Source of the DNA: Cladopsammia gracilis
Taxonomy: Eukaryota > Cnidaria > Anthozoa > Scleractinia > Dendrophylliidae
Length of the DNA stretch: 64,000 bases
Assembly: GCA_022457155.1 (NCBI GenBank)
Contig: JAJGOT010000286.1
Location: 900,001-964,000 of the forward strand
Reading direction: 5' to 3'
Part shown: positions 54,301 through 63,175 of the stretch, one piece after another
How the letters are laid out: each line of letters opens with the position of its first letter
How positions within the stretch are numbered: the stretch's first letter is position 1
Position numbers and translations under genes: made by a program
The notes under the pieces: generated by a model
The model's input: only the letters and a program-made list of their open reading frames with translations
Databases searched by the model: none
Told to the model about the DNA's origin: nothing

Positions 54301-57300
54301 TCGCCCAGGAGTGAATGGGTTAATTAAGGCTTCCAAATGTGGCAGCACTTCACTTCCAATATGGAACCACTAGTTATCAAAATATCCGAATGATCCTTTT
54401 TTAAGGCATAAGTTTTTTTCAGTCAAAAAGTATTACAAGCGGCTAATTAAAAGGACGAAAGCCCAGTTCCGGAACTCTCTGCTTGACAAAATTCGCGATT
54501 TGGAGTGTAGAAATCCCAATGAATTTTGGAAGCTTGTTAATCTTTTAAAGTCAAAAAAGAGTTCAGACGCCTCGAATGATATTTCTCCCGAGGAGTGGTT
54601 TGAGTATTTTAAAGACTTGAACAAGGTTAGTTTCACATCGGAAAGCGATGGTAGTGAGGCAAAGATTGTTAATGATTATCAGATATGGGCTACAAGTAGT
54701 GTTGGTATTTTGGACAACCCTATAACCATTGAGGAAGTACGTGATTTTTCCAAGAAATTAAAGAATAAAAAGGCTAGTGCATGTGATTCAGTTAGCAATG
54801 AAGTAATCAAGAATTCAATTCCAAGCTTAGCACCGTTTTTCGTCAAACTGTTTAACATAGTTTTATCTCGCGGAGTTTTTCCGCAGGGTTGGTCCGAGGG
54901 ACTGATTGTACCACTACATAAGTCCGGGTGTAGGGCTGATCCTGGTAATTATAGAGGCATCTCTATTAGTAGTTGCTTAGGAAAATTTTTCACGCTTATT
55001 CTGAATAATCGTTTCAACGAGTTCTTGAATGAAAACAATATTTTAAATTCGTTTCAGATTGGTTTCAGGCAAAATTTTAGGACGGCTGATCATGTGCTTG
55101 TGTTAAAGACATTAATAGATTTGTATCGTTCAAAACATAAGCCTTTATTTGCATGTTTTGTTGATTTCCGGAAAGCTTACGATAGTGTTTGGAGAGAGGG
55201 TCTGTTTTTCAAGTTGATAAGATATGGTTGTAGTAAAAAATTTGTGCGTATGTTATTAAGTATGTATTCGTCTGTAAAAATTGCGGTAAAGACTAGTCAA
55301 GGTGTGACTGATTTTTTCCAATCTGATATAGGTGTTAAGCAGGGTTGTAATCTTAGTCCTTCGCTTTTTAATGTTTTTATTAATGATATACCTGAGATTT
55401 TTAATGATGGCTGTGACAATGTTCATTTAGGAGACACTAAACTGAGCTCTCTTCTTTATGCGGATGACCTGGTTATTCTATCTGAATCTGCAACTGGCTT
55501 GCAAACCTGTCTTCGTAGACTTGAGTCTTATACATCCAAATGGAAATTGAAAGTTAATTTAAAAAAGTCAAAGGTTTTGGTTTTTGCAACAGCTTCACAG
55601 AGACAAAAACTAATATTATGTCAATGGTTTTACGGTAATGACATGTTAGAACGGGTCGATGAATATACGTATTTAGGTATTACGTTTCATTGCTCAGGTG
55701 GCTTTAAAACTGCACAAAAGTTACTTTATAGCAAAGCTTTGCGTGCTTACCATAGTCTTTTTAATTGTTTTTCCTCTATAGACAATGTGTCAGTAAAAGT
55801 CCTTTTGAAACTGTTTTCCTCAATGGTAATTCCGATTTTGTTATATGGGTGTGAAATTTGGGGAGTATATGCTCTTGGTAAGATTTCTGGTTTTGATATC
55901 TTTAAGAAGAAACTTTTTTCAACAATAATCCTTGCCGAAAAGCTCCATTTGAAATTTTGCAAACGTATTTTAGGTGTTCATTCTAAAGCATCAAATCTAG
56001 CTGTTTATGCCGAGTTAGGTAGGGTGCCTCTAATTTTAAAGGTATCTACTCTTATTGTGAAATATTGGGTACGTTTGAATGACCCCTTTCTTAGTGAAAC
56101 TATTGTTGGCAAGGCTTCACGCATATGTATTAATTCAAATAATCAAAGTGTTACATTTGCGAATTATATCTTAAAGTTGTGTGGTCTTGACGATGTTTCA
56201 AATCTCCGTGTCCCTTCAAAACAATTAGGACAGTTTATAAAAGTAATTAAAACAAAGTTATATGATCTGTACTCTAGTTTTTGGGAAAATGAGGTCTTTG
56301 GAGGGCATTCTGACTCTCGTGAAGTACAGCGGGGTAAATTACGGACATTCGGACTTGTAAAATCTAATGTGTGTTTTGAGATGTATTTAAGGTTACAGTG
56401 TACCTTCGGGGGTGTCTCCAGTATAACAGCTCTAGCGTCTTAAGATTACACTTAATATACCTAAACCCAGATATCAAATTAAAGCTTATAGAGCTGGCTA
56501 TCTAAATATGGAAACCATTTGGTAATAAAATGAATTGTCGAATTTTTTACGACGTCTAAATTCGAACGTCCGAATCAGCTTTAAAACGCTATAACTCAAA
56601 GCGATTGTTATATTTTGCTAATTTCATTTGTTCTCGGGTTTCCGGACACGAAGCGGTAAAAAAACGTGTCGGCGATTTTCCATATTAAATTGCAGTGAAA
56701 AGTTACAGAATATTTTCGAAAAGGGGAGAAAAAAATTGGAATGATCGCACGGAAATGCCTCTTGACGAAAAAGTTTTCGGAATTAAGAAATTCGCCGACA
56801 AGTTTTTGTTGATTATATGTTAGCCTAGCTTCTGTCCAAATTTAAGGAAAATCGAACAAATTCCCTTTGAGTTGTAGCTCTTTAAAGTGTCCCCAACAAG
56901 CGAAAAATTAACTTTGAGAAAACGGCGCTTAAAAAAACATATTGCTTAATAAACAAACTCCGCCCACAAAAGTTATACCGTCATTTCTCCGTCAATTTTC
57001 ACTATTTTTCGATACTTTTTTTTTTGGATGCAAGTTCATTCTGTAAACTTTATTTAAACGCCAAAAAAAAAATTTTCAATAAATTTTCGATCTGAAGGTA
57101 CACTGTAACCTTAAGTAGAATCTCTAATGTAAAACATCGACAAGCTGCATGTTACCCGATTGCGAATCTCGGCACATAGGTTGCCAGTTGAAACTGGGCG
57201 GTACAAAAAGATACCTTATGATTCTAGAATCTGTACTATTTGCAATGATAACAGGATTGGCGATGAGCTACATTACATAACTGAATGCAATAACCATGAA

Positions 57301-59409
57301 TTTGTCAACTTGAGAAAGGACTTTCTTCAAAAGTTATATTGCATCAATGATGTTTTTCGTGTATTTGATAAGGGGTCTTTATTCCTGTATTTGTTCTCAA
57401 TGAAGGATGTTTCCGTTATTAATATATCTTCAAAATATTTTCATGATGTTTTGGAATTAGCAAAAGAATTAATAGATGTGTAATTGTTTTTGCAATGACA
57501 TTATATTTTGTACTTGACTCATATTATCTAGTATTATTTTGCCAATATATCTGTAGGGATATAAGGTATAATAAAGTTGTTTGTTTGTTTATGTGATTTT
57601 CCATACCCTATTTCAGAGCGGATACCGTTACAGCACGTACACATTAATACAGGAACTGCTGCGGCTTGCGTAAAACATTTCAGAAGGGCTCAGGGAAGGG
57701 CTTCAAATTACCGATGTTTCAACCGCACTTCTCAAGCATGAATAGTAATTAAAAGGTAGCTTTTTCTAAAAACCATGCCAGAGTGCACAAACTTACCCTA
57801 TTTCAGACAAAGTAAGCAAAGCTGATAGTACGTAGAACATTTAACGCGACAACGACATGATAGAGCCCAAACTGAAAGCCAAAATGCAACCGTGGACAGC
57901 TGTTTCGACCTGATTGACACCACAAAAAGGACCGCGAACGAAAATGCTGCTGGTGTACGTAGGATCTGGAGAAGATCTAGTCAGCCAAAAACCATAATGG
58001 CTCAAAAACCATACCCTTTGGCGCCGCACATACCTATGTAGCTTAGGTCCAGTTCAAACGTCGAACTTCACATGTGCCGAACCTAATGCAAATGAGCAAA
58101 ATCTATTGTTCTTGCTAATTTGCATTAGGTTCGGCACATGTGAAGTTCGACGTTTGAACTGGGCCTTATATAAGGGAGTATCCCTCTCCCCGGACCGTCT
58201 TTTCAATTTTGTAACATCGGAAAAAAAAACGCCTTTTGTTTTCGGAGGGATACAAAATGTCGTTTTGAGTATGTCGTTTAAAACCACAGGTACCCCAAGC
58301 TCAAGTGATATTTTGACGTCGTGGTAACTGTTGCGTAATAGCGAAATTAAAAAGATTTTTGAATTTGAACATAAAATTACGAACGATATTTCAATAAAAA
58401 TGGCTCACCTGAACTTCTTTGTGTGTTTACTGGTGTATTGAGTGGTTTTTGGGTCGATTCAAAGCGATTCGAGCGAGTTTTAATTAATCGTATTCCTGAA
58501 ACTTTCACCTCTCATCTTTGTACAAATTAAAATTTCTGAATTGTTTTCGGGATTTTCCGAGGTTAGTTCCACTCATTTCTTCCTCCCTAAAAGAGAGACA
58601 AGGTAGGCCACTTCGCTCAACAAGCCGATCGGATCCACCGAAGGAAATCGGCCGTAAATTCGCCCAAGCAACCAACATGCTTGAGGGGTCGTGTACTTAT
58701 ATCCCAGTTGTACAGTCAGCTTTCCTTTATTATTTACTTCGTATTAATAATAACCATATACAATTATTATAATAGCCTAAGAAAGTGAGACTTGTCATTT
58801 CAGGTCTCGACAATAGTGGTCTAGAAGTGAAGAACTAAGACGAAGACATTTTAGAGACCACAGTAGAGCTATAAATAACCGTATCGATGTCAACTCGCTG
58901 AGTATTAAAAGTATCCGTATCGAGTTCAGACTTCCTCTATTGAACAACTAAATTAAAGATATGAATTTAAAACAAGCTGAAGATATAAAATTCCTTAACT
59001 ATACGATCAGCCTTTCATCGATCAGATCCTTCCCAAGGATCGATACAGTGCTTGGAATTTTATATATTTTATACTTTGATGCGTTTAAGTTAGACTCACC
59101 TTGTTCCGGGAACAGAAAGATTCGTTTGGTTTTAGCATAAAATCCATCGTCCTCTTCTTCTGCCAATTGGATATTCTTTCTGTTTTCTTTTTCAATCAGG
59201 TATTTGTAAATTTGTGGAATCTTTGGGGGCTTAAAAGCACTGATATTTGGCACAGTGGAAAAGCCCAGTTCTTTGAGAAATTTTTTCTTGAATGATTCCA
59301 CTAAGATCTGTTCGGTGTCAGATAAATTGTGTCCTTCAAATCGACAGGATAATGATTCGAGGCACAAATATAGGATCACAAAAACGAGAAAAATAATTAA
59401 ATGGTTCAT
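47560..59409 (-). CDS. TGF-beta superfamily ligand, myostatin/GDF11-like
   Basis: A secreted growth factor precursor, 362 residues in two exons (59100-59409, 47560-48338) joined in phase 1. Residues 1-22 form a signal peptide (hydrophobic IIFLVFVILYLCL). The propeptide has NTTGWYSIDV and NPFL-like motifs of the latency-type prodomain. The furin site RKRR is at 239-242. The 120-residue mature part has nine cysteines in the order C, CC, CVGVC, CC, CHC, the pattern of TGF-beta/activin/myostatin ligands. DFERIGWNFIISPKR closely resembles the myostatin/GDF11 signature. The knot glycine (CVGVC) is present. The chain ends CHCII, two residues longer after the last Cys than is usual. Exact subfamily needs a tree. 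Confidence 0.93.
48880..49390. mobile_element. Fold-back element, about 510 bp, arms over 200 bp
   Basis: GGAGTGTGA...ACCACAGGTA at the left is inverted at TACCTGTGGTCACACTCC. The arms share CGATATTTGAATAAAACTGG and AGTGGTTTTTGGGTCGATTC. The turn lies near 49140. The two arms read the same 25-residue frame on opposite strands; it is not a gene. A single-arm copy is at 58265-58482. Confidence 0.85.
49452..49911. mobile_element. MITE, about 460 bp, in the ligand intron
   Basis: TTTGCATATGATGTCAT and the inverse ATGATGTTATGTGCAAA. The arms pair through TTCAAAAATCTAAACTAT and GGTATGTAGATACCAGTG. It borders the 5' end of the LINE. Confidence 0.75.
49912..50348 (+). pseudogene. LINE ORF1 remnant
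   Basis: The open frame ends at 50348. It is rich in Gln and Arg (QQQPEEPRQP), followed by a possible helical stretch (SELKGLTDMLRQLIHV). ORF1 proteins of LINEs bind RNA; no diagnostic zinc knuckle or RRM is visible. The 5' part is lost or displaced by the adjacent MITE. Confidence 0.5.
50572..51776 (+). pseudogene. LINE ORF2 first part: apurinic-type endonuclease
   Basis: ATG at 50572. Endonuclease motifs in order: CSWNIEGL, VETWLS, GGITILVK, SVYIPPQN, GDFNARMGD, IVDYAIVSHD and EFSHHCF. In active enzymes the last motif is SDH; here Asp is His, which should abolish or weaken catalysis. The frame then runs into the linker (WFDKSCYDLRKEVKN) and is cut by foreign sequence near 51777. Confidence 0.85.
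52066..53858. mobile_element. Fold-back element with AATCAATA satellite arms
   Basis: Outer inverted ends CTGCTACCGTGGTCCG and CGGACCGCGGTAGCAG. Inner inverted GGCGGTACCAATCAATGAAA and its inverse (52269, 53807). Next to the inner repeats are about 170-190 bp of AATCAATA/TATTGATT satellite in both arms (52275-52442, 53645-53820), each containing AAAATCGATACTCACTCA. No long ORF lies between. Confidence 0.75.
52980..53370. repeat. Diverged tandem duplication inside the fold-back element
   Basis: Two copies of a roughly 190-bp segment: GAAATGTAAGCTTGTCG...AAAGCAGGACTCGTCGCG...GGCTGCCGTGAC and AAATGTAAACTTGCCG...AAAGCAGGTCTTCTCGCG...GGCAGCTACCTTGAC. Confidence 0.6.
54404..56386 (+). pseudogene. 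LINE ORF2 second part: reverse transcriptase
   Basis: Open from about 54404 to the inserted MITE. RT motifs: NYRGISISS, FVDFRKAYDSVWR (catalytic Asp), GVKQGCNLSPSLFNVFINDI, the catalytic YADD in LLYADDLVILS, then KLKVNLKKSK and YLGITFH. The thumb continues to FEMY, where the TTAA of the MITE ends the original frame; the apparent stop at 56441 lies in the MITE. The RT frame itself has no internal stop. Confidence 0.92.
56391..57110. mobile_element. TTAA-flanked MITE, copy 2 (720 bp), inside the LINE
   Basis: TTAA at 56387-56390 and 57111-57114. Same 17-bp inverted ends as 1131-1849 and the same orientation. Differences between the two copies are few and scattered. Removing the element and one TTAA restores continuity of the LINE sequence. 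Confidence 0.9.
57115..57483 (+). pseudogene. LINE ORF2 third part: C-terminal Cys/His domain
   Basis: After the MITE the frame continues SRISNVKHRQA. A small insertion near 57146-57156 shifts it, and it resumes at TRLRISAHRLP to a stop at 57481. CTICNDNRIGDELHYITEC gives a C-x2-C...H-x4-C motif typical of LINE C-termini. Because of the frameshift and the two insertions the element is dead. Confidence 0.8.
57600..58044. other. No gene seen
   Basis: Intron sequence of the ligand gene between the LINE tail and the next hairpin element. No repeat pairs recognised. Confidence 0.4.
58045..58166. mobile_element. Hairpin MITE, 122 bp, near-perfect arms
   Basis: AGGTCCAGTTCAAACGTCGA and the inverse ending TTTGAACTGGGCCT. 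The arms are almost perfect through CACATGTGCCGAACCTAATG, with a loop of about 15 bases. A transcript would fold into a 50-bp miRNA-like stem. Confidence 0.85.
58265..58482. mobile_element. Single-arm copy of the 48880-49390 fold-back element
   Basis: Shares ACCACAGGTACCCCAAGC, GCGTAATAGCGAAATTA, TGGCTCACCTGAACTTCTTT and AGTGGTTTTTGGGTCGATTC in order. The second arm is absent. Confidence 0.75.
59100..59409 (-). CDS. TGF-beta ligand exon 1 (signal peptide and start of propeptide)
   Basis: ATG at 59407-59409 opens MNHLIIFLVFVILYLCLESL, a clear signal peptide. 103 residues plus one base to donor CAAG|GTGAGT. A more upstream in-frame ATG exists but would precede the TATA box and spoil the signal peptide, so it is rejected as the start. 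Confidence 0.92.
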
Positions 59410-59490
59410 TTTACCAGATGGTGTCGTGGTGCGAGAAAGTCTGCACCATACTTTACTTGCCGAGGTGGGATTATATTTGACAAGTTGGGG

Positions 59491-59499
59491 CCTTTTATA
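59491..59499 (-). promoter_or_regulatory. TATA box of the TGF-beta ligand gene
   Basis: Minus strand TATAAAAGG, 82-90 bp before the ATG. A start site about 30 bp downstream (near 59465) would leave a leader of about 55 nt. Confidence 0.7.
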
Positions 59500-59639
59500 G
59501 TGATTATTGATGTCATGAAAACAATACGCGATTTGAACTTGCGAAACACTATACGCAATTTTATTGTTCTCAAAGTGAACCGGCCTATGATCCTTAGAGC
59601 ATCCTATCTGGCACATCAAGCCTAAAACGTTTTTTTAAA

Positions 59640-60559
59640 GCGGCTCTTCTTTGTATTATGAATTCCTTTGGAACATTTCAAACAACCATAATCGAGACTC
59701 CTAGACATTGGAATTTCACGATTTTCCAGCATTCCTACTATTTGTTAATTTTTTTTTGTCAGACAGTATAACTGACATGATGGTATTAAGCTGAGGTTAT
59801 CAACATTCAGAGAAGTATCTTTGAATAGTTGCCAATTTTGGAATTCAGATCCATATGTAACTGAAAGCTTAAATATAGAAAATTCCTCTATTCATTCTAT
59901 AGTAAAAATGGCGAGATTCCAAAAATTCCTTAGTAGTACATAATATTGATTAAATTAATGCCACTACAATTAAGATTTAATTTAATTTAAGATTAATTCA
60001 GTAATATCTGACAGCGAAGTCGAAGAAAGATAATCGGCGGTCAGGTCTTGAGGAAGTTATTGCTTTACATGTATATACGACTGATGCTATTTCGCAGCTT
60101 CTCGGCAGTGACCTAAATTCTCCGCTTATCACTGAAGTATTTACATTGTAGTGCCTAGGAAACACCCAAGGGAAAAATTCCCACAGAGTCCGGCGCAGCT
60201 TGAAAAAGCTAAGCTTCTGTGCTGTTTCAGGCAAGCAAAACAATGACACTACTAAGTACCCCAAAACAAAGGAAAAGTCGTAGAAAACAAAAACCTTCTG
60301 ATTACTGAGTGAAGTGTTGCAGGTTGAAAAACCACTCGCTCAATGTAGCCAGTATTATCATAAATATATTCCTCTCGTAACAAGTGATGAACCAACCATT
60401 TGGTAAAATTGAGCGAAGGGCATATGAATTTGCCGAGATTTTCTCCACGATCACCATACGAAACGCAGATACTGTAGTCATTGTTTCCTGCATGGCCAGA
60501 CTATGATTTGTTTCTTTTCTCATTCTGTGATATATCAAAAACCGCAATCAGCACCGCTA
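59640..60559. other. Upstream flank of the ligand gene, no gene seen
   Basis: No repeat pair or ORF with support. It would include any proximal enhancer sequences of the ligand gene, none of which I can identify. Confidence 0.4.
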
Positions 60560-60563
60560 TTAA

Positions 60564-60932
60564 CCCTTTCACTCCCAGAGTCAATTATGGAGACATGTAT
60601 TTTAGTCTGTGGACGAAATCCTATGGTGTGACCATTCAAACGAAACCTCTTTGGCAGTACTTTTGCATGGTATCATTTGTTCTAACTTTTGAGTCTGTTG
60701 ATGAAATCCTATGGTGTGACCATTCAAATGAAACCTCTTCAGCAGTACTTTTGCATGGTACCATTTGTTCTAACTTTTGAGTCTGTTGATGAAATCCTAT
60801 GGTGTGACAATTCAAACGAAACCTCTTCAGCAGTACTTTTGCGTGGTGCTATTTGTTTTTCAATATTTTACAAAATTAAATTTGGGGTTTTTCTTTAATT
60901 TTGGTATTTAGCACTCTTCGGAGTTAAAAGGG
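60564..60932 (+). mobile_element. TTAA MITE with three 88-bp units
   Basis: TTAA at 60560-60563; CCCTTTCACTCCCAGAG start; internal units; end GGAGTTAAAAGGG followed by CTAA (one change from TTAA). It keeps the GGG-TTAA-like right end that is changed in other copies. Confidence 0.85.
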
Positions 60933-61034
60933 CTAAAGTGGCAGACATCAGGCAGATTATTAATTTTATTTCTTGGTCACAACGGAAGTAAGAATACATA
61001 CCCGAATTTCAAACCAGTTTCTAGAACTCATTAA

Positions 61035-62134
61035 TACCTTATTATAGGAAATTAACGCTCCATAAAATTAACGCGAATTCTCAAAATTCGCGTTAATTTT
61101 TGTGAGTGTTAATATTTCCGCGACAGACGTTCGCGCCAATTGTTTATGCGCATCCTTACCGCGCACGCAATTCATGACGCCATGCAATGTCATGCACGAA
61201 CGCGCGCGCAAAGGAAGAAATCTATTCACATGAAGGGATGGTAGCCGTTGCGTTAACTTTGCTTTGATTTAACTCGCTTGGATGGTCGGAGACCCCTATT
61301 TCTTTCTTCGTATATCACTTTCTTTAACGATTATCTACAGTTTGTGAAAAAAAAAGAAAAAAAATCTGTCTTGTAGAAGTTTGATTTTTTTCATTTTTTT
61401 ATCCACGCGACGTCGAATTGCACTCATATCTCAGCTGTATTTTGTTTCCGAATGCCCTTTTTAAAGGGTTAACTCATTTGAAGGTTGAAAACAGTTCGAA
61501 TTATTTACGAATCAGGCCTACTTAGATAACATTTGAAGGTTTCTCCCCAGCGATTCATCTTTGATATTGTTTAACTAAAAGCCATGGACACCAAGTCATG
61601 TTACGAGGACTAACTTTTCAAAAACAGGGTACTGTATTTCTACACACTATATCTCTAAAATCAATTCGATGACCCCCAATTTTTTGCATTTCTGACATCA
61701 GTAACTCATTATCAAACCGTAGCATATGTTTGAAAAAAATCTGTCTTGTAGAAGATTTTCGCGCGAACGTCCTTAAGTTTAGCTTTCATATTCTGGACAC
61801 CGTCCGAACACGTATAGCAACTAGGAAGCAATAACCTTCTCTTTTCTGTACACCATTTTTCAATCTTTTACAATGTAAAAGCCTTAAAAATATGTCATCT
61901 GCAATATTTCCAGTTCATTCTTGCTTTCAGAAGAGAGGTTCTCGACATACAGCCAAAATATCTTTAGAGAATCAATAATAATTGCGTTAATTTTCTTCAT
62001 TTTGAAAATTTGCCCCCTCTCTCTTGTTAATTTCTTTTATTCGAAAGGAAATTTCCCTCCAATTCGCGTTAATTTTAGTCGCGTTAATTTCAAAGACCTT
62101 AATTTTAGCGTTATTAATTTCCTATAATAAGGTA
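61035..62134. mobile_element. 1.1-kb element with TTAACGC-rich inverted ends
   Basis: TACCTTATTATAGGAAATTA and the inverse TAATTTCCTATAATAAGGTA. The subterminal regions repeat AATTAACGCGAATT in both orientations. No transposase; two diverged AAAAATCTGTCTTGTAGAAG direct repeats (61359, 61736) lie within. Confidence 0.8.
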
Positions 62135-62216
62135 ATTCATGACGAGAACTCCAAGAAATCACTATACCGTGAAGGTGGTTTGGATACCTGGTCTTAATTA
62201 ACAAAGATTTTGGCGA

Positions 62217-62310
62217 TTTGATTCCTTCGTTTTCTCCGCATTTAATGATCAGTTTCAGAAGCTTTATCAAACACTCGAAAGAGTGTTTCATCAGGTATCC
62301 AAACACCTTG
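62217..62310. repeat. Short inverted stretch with ACACTCGAAAGAGTGTTTCA
   Basis: Contains a small palindrome ACACTC-GAAA-GAGTGT. The phrase TTTCATCAGGTATCCAAACACC has an inverted, diverged counterpart at 62737-62765, so the block 62280-62765 may be one composite repeat. Confidence 0.4.
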
Positions 62311-62381
62311 AAGTGGGTTAAAAAAAACTCGGCTGCGCTTCGCCTTTCAAACCCCCCCCCCCCCCCCCCCCCCCGCCCTCT

Positions 62382-62634
62382 GGGGGGGACTTCCATATAA
62401 AAATGACAGGGGTACTCGTCGTACCTTTCAGGGGTCACAATTTGGAGATTGGTACCGCTTAGGGTACTGAAATCTAAAATGATCACCGTTAGAATTATCG
62501 CGGTACCTTTTAGGGTATGAAACGAAAAAATATGAGGGGGTAAAAATTCCTTTGAGTCACGCCCATTTTAGGGTGTTTTTCGAAAATTTCCGACGAGCAC
62601 CCCCGTCATTTTTATATGGGAGTTTCCCCCCCCG
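62382..62634. mobile_element. MITE with GGGGGGG ends next to a long poly-C run
   Basis: GGGGGGGACTTCCATATAAA and the inverse TTTATATGGGAGTTTCCCCC. The arms continue with TGACAGGGGTACTCGTCG. A poly-C run of more than 20 bases precedes it (62351-62374). A partial copy starts at 63908 (CCCATATAAAAATCACGGGG) and runs to the window edge. Confidence 0.8.
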
Positions 62635-62662
62635 GGTTTTCAACCTACTTCTCGGTGTTTGG

Positions 62663-62731
62663 TAGCCTGCGGGCAGACGTATCCGATTTGCTTCCTTCCC
62701 AAGGAAATCGGATACGTCTGCGCTCAGGCTA
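62663..62731. mobile_element. Minimal hairpin MITE, about 70 bp
   Basis: TAGCCTGCGGGCAGACGTAT and ATACGTCTGCGCTCAGGCTA are inverted ends; the inner CCGATTT/AAATCGG extends the stem. Confidence 0.8.
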
Positions 62732-62989
62732 GGTGTTTGGATATCATCCTGATGAAACACTCGACATGAAGCTTGACGTGTATCTTCAGTAATATCAACA
62801 AACATTTTGGCAAACTGAACCTCTATATAGACTTCATGTACATCATGCTTCAAGGGAAAAGAAGCTTCCCTTTGACCTTTTCAGTCGCAGCAGAGTGTGG
62901 AAGCTGCTGAGCAATATTTTCCTATTTTACTTACTCAATCGATGGTCGCATACAAATCCAAAAACTTATTTGTTGCTGTACAAGATGGC

Positions 62990-63175
62990 CCTAGTTGAGT
63001 CTTTGGATGTAATGCTTAAGTGTGACCATTCAATTACAAAGCCATAATAACCATTCAAATGAAAGTTACCTTGTGGTACTGTTTATTATGCTGTACAAGA
63101 TGACCCTAAGGTTTGAGTCTGTGGATGTAATCCTGAAGTGTGGCCATTCAATTACAAAGTTTAAATATAACTATT
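62990..63175. repeat. Eroded units of the 106-bp repeat
   Basis: Contains GCTGTACAAGATGRCCCTA twice, GAGTCTGTGGATGTAAT and GTGTGACCATTCAATTACA. This is the family seen at 44874-45690 in the opposite orientation. Confidence 0.6.

Larger units (their letters stand above)
51777..54403. mobile_element. 2.6-kb insertion splitting the LINE ORF2
   Basis: The LINE linker stops after about 51776 and resumes in the same kind of sequence (KKYYKRLIKR) after about 54404. Inside lies the fold-back element at 52066-53858. At 54301-54323 a GGAGTGAATGGGTTAA end resembles the TTAA-family terminus. Exact ends and target duplication were not identified, and it may be a composite of more than one insertion. Confidence 0.7.
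49912..57590 (+). mobile_element. Non-LTR retrotransposon (LINE), interrupted twice
   Basis: It reads on the plus strand, antisense to the ligand gene whose intron contains it. The order is an ORF1 remnant, apurinic-type endonuclease, reverse transcriptase, a C-terminal Cys/His motif, a short 3' UTR with AATAAA near 57571, and a (GTTT)n tail at 57576-57590. Insertions at about 51777-54403 and 56391-57110 break ORF2. Clade not assigned; lack of RNase H and the CCHC-like end fit CR1/L2- or L1/Tx1-type lineages. Confidence 0.9.

Noticed and set aside
56387..56443. C-terminal residues of the RT frame ending in ALAS
   Set aside because: This tail is encoded by the inserted MITE, not by the LINE; the same sequence occurs in the other MITE copy.
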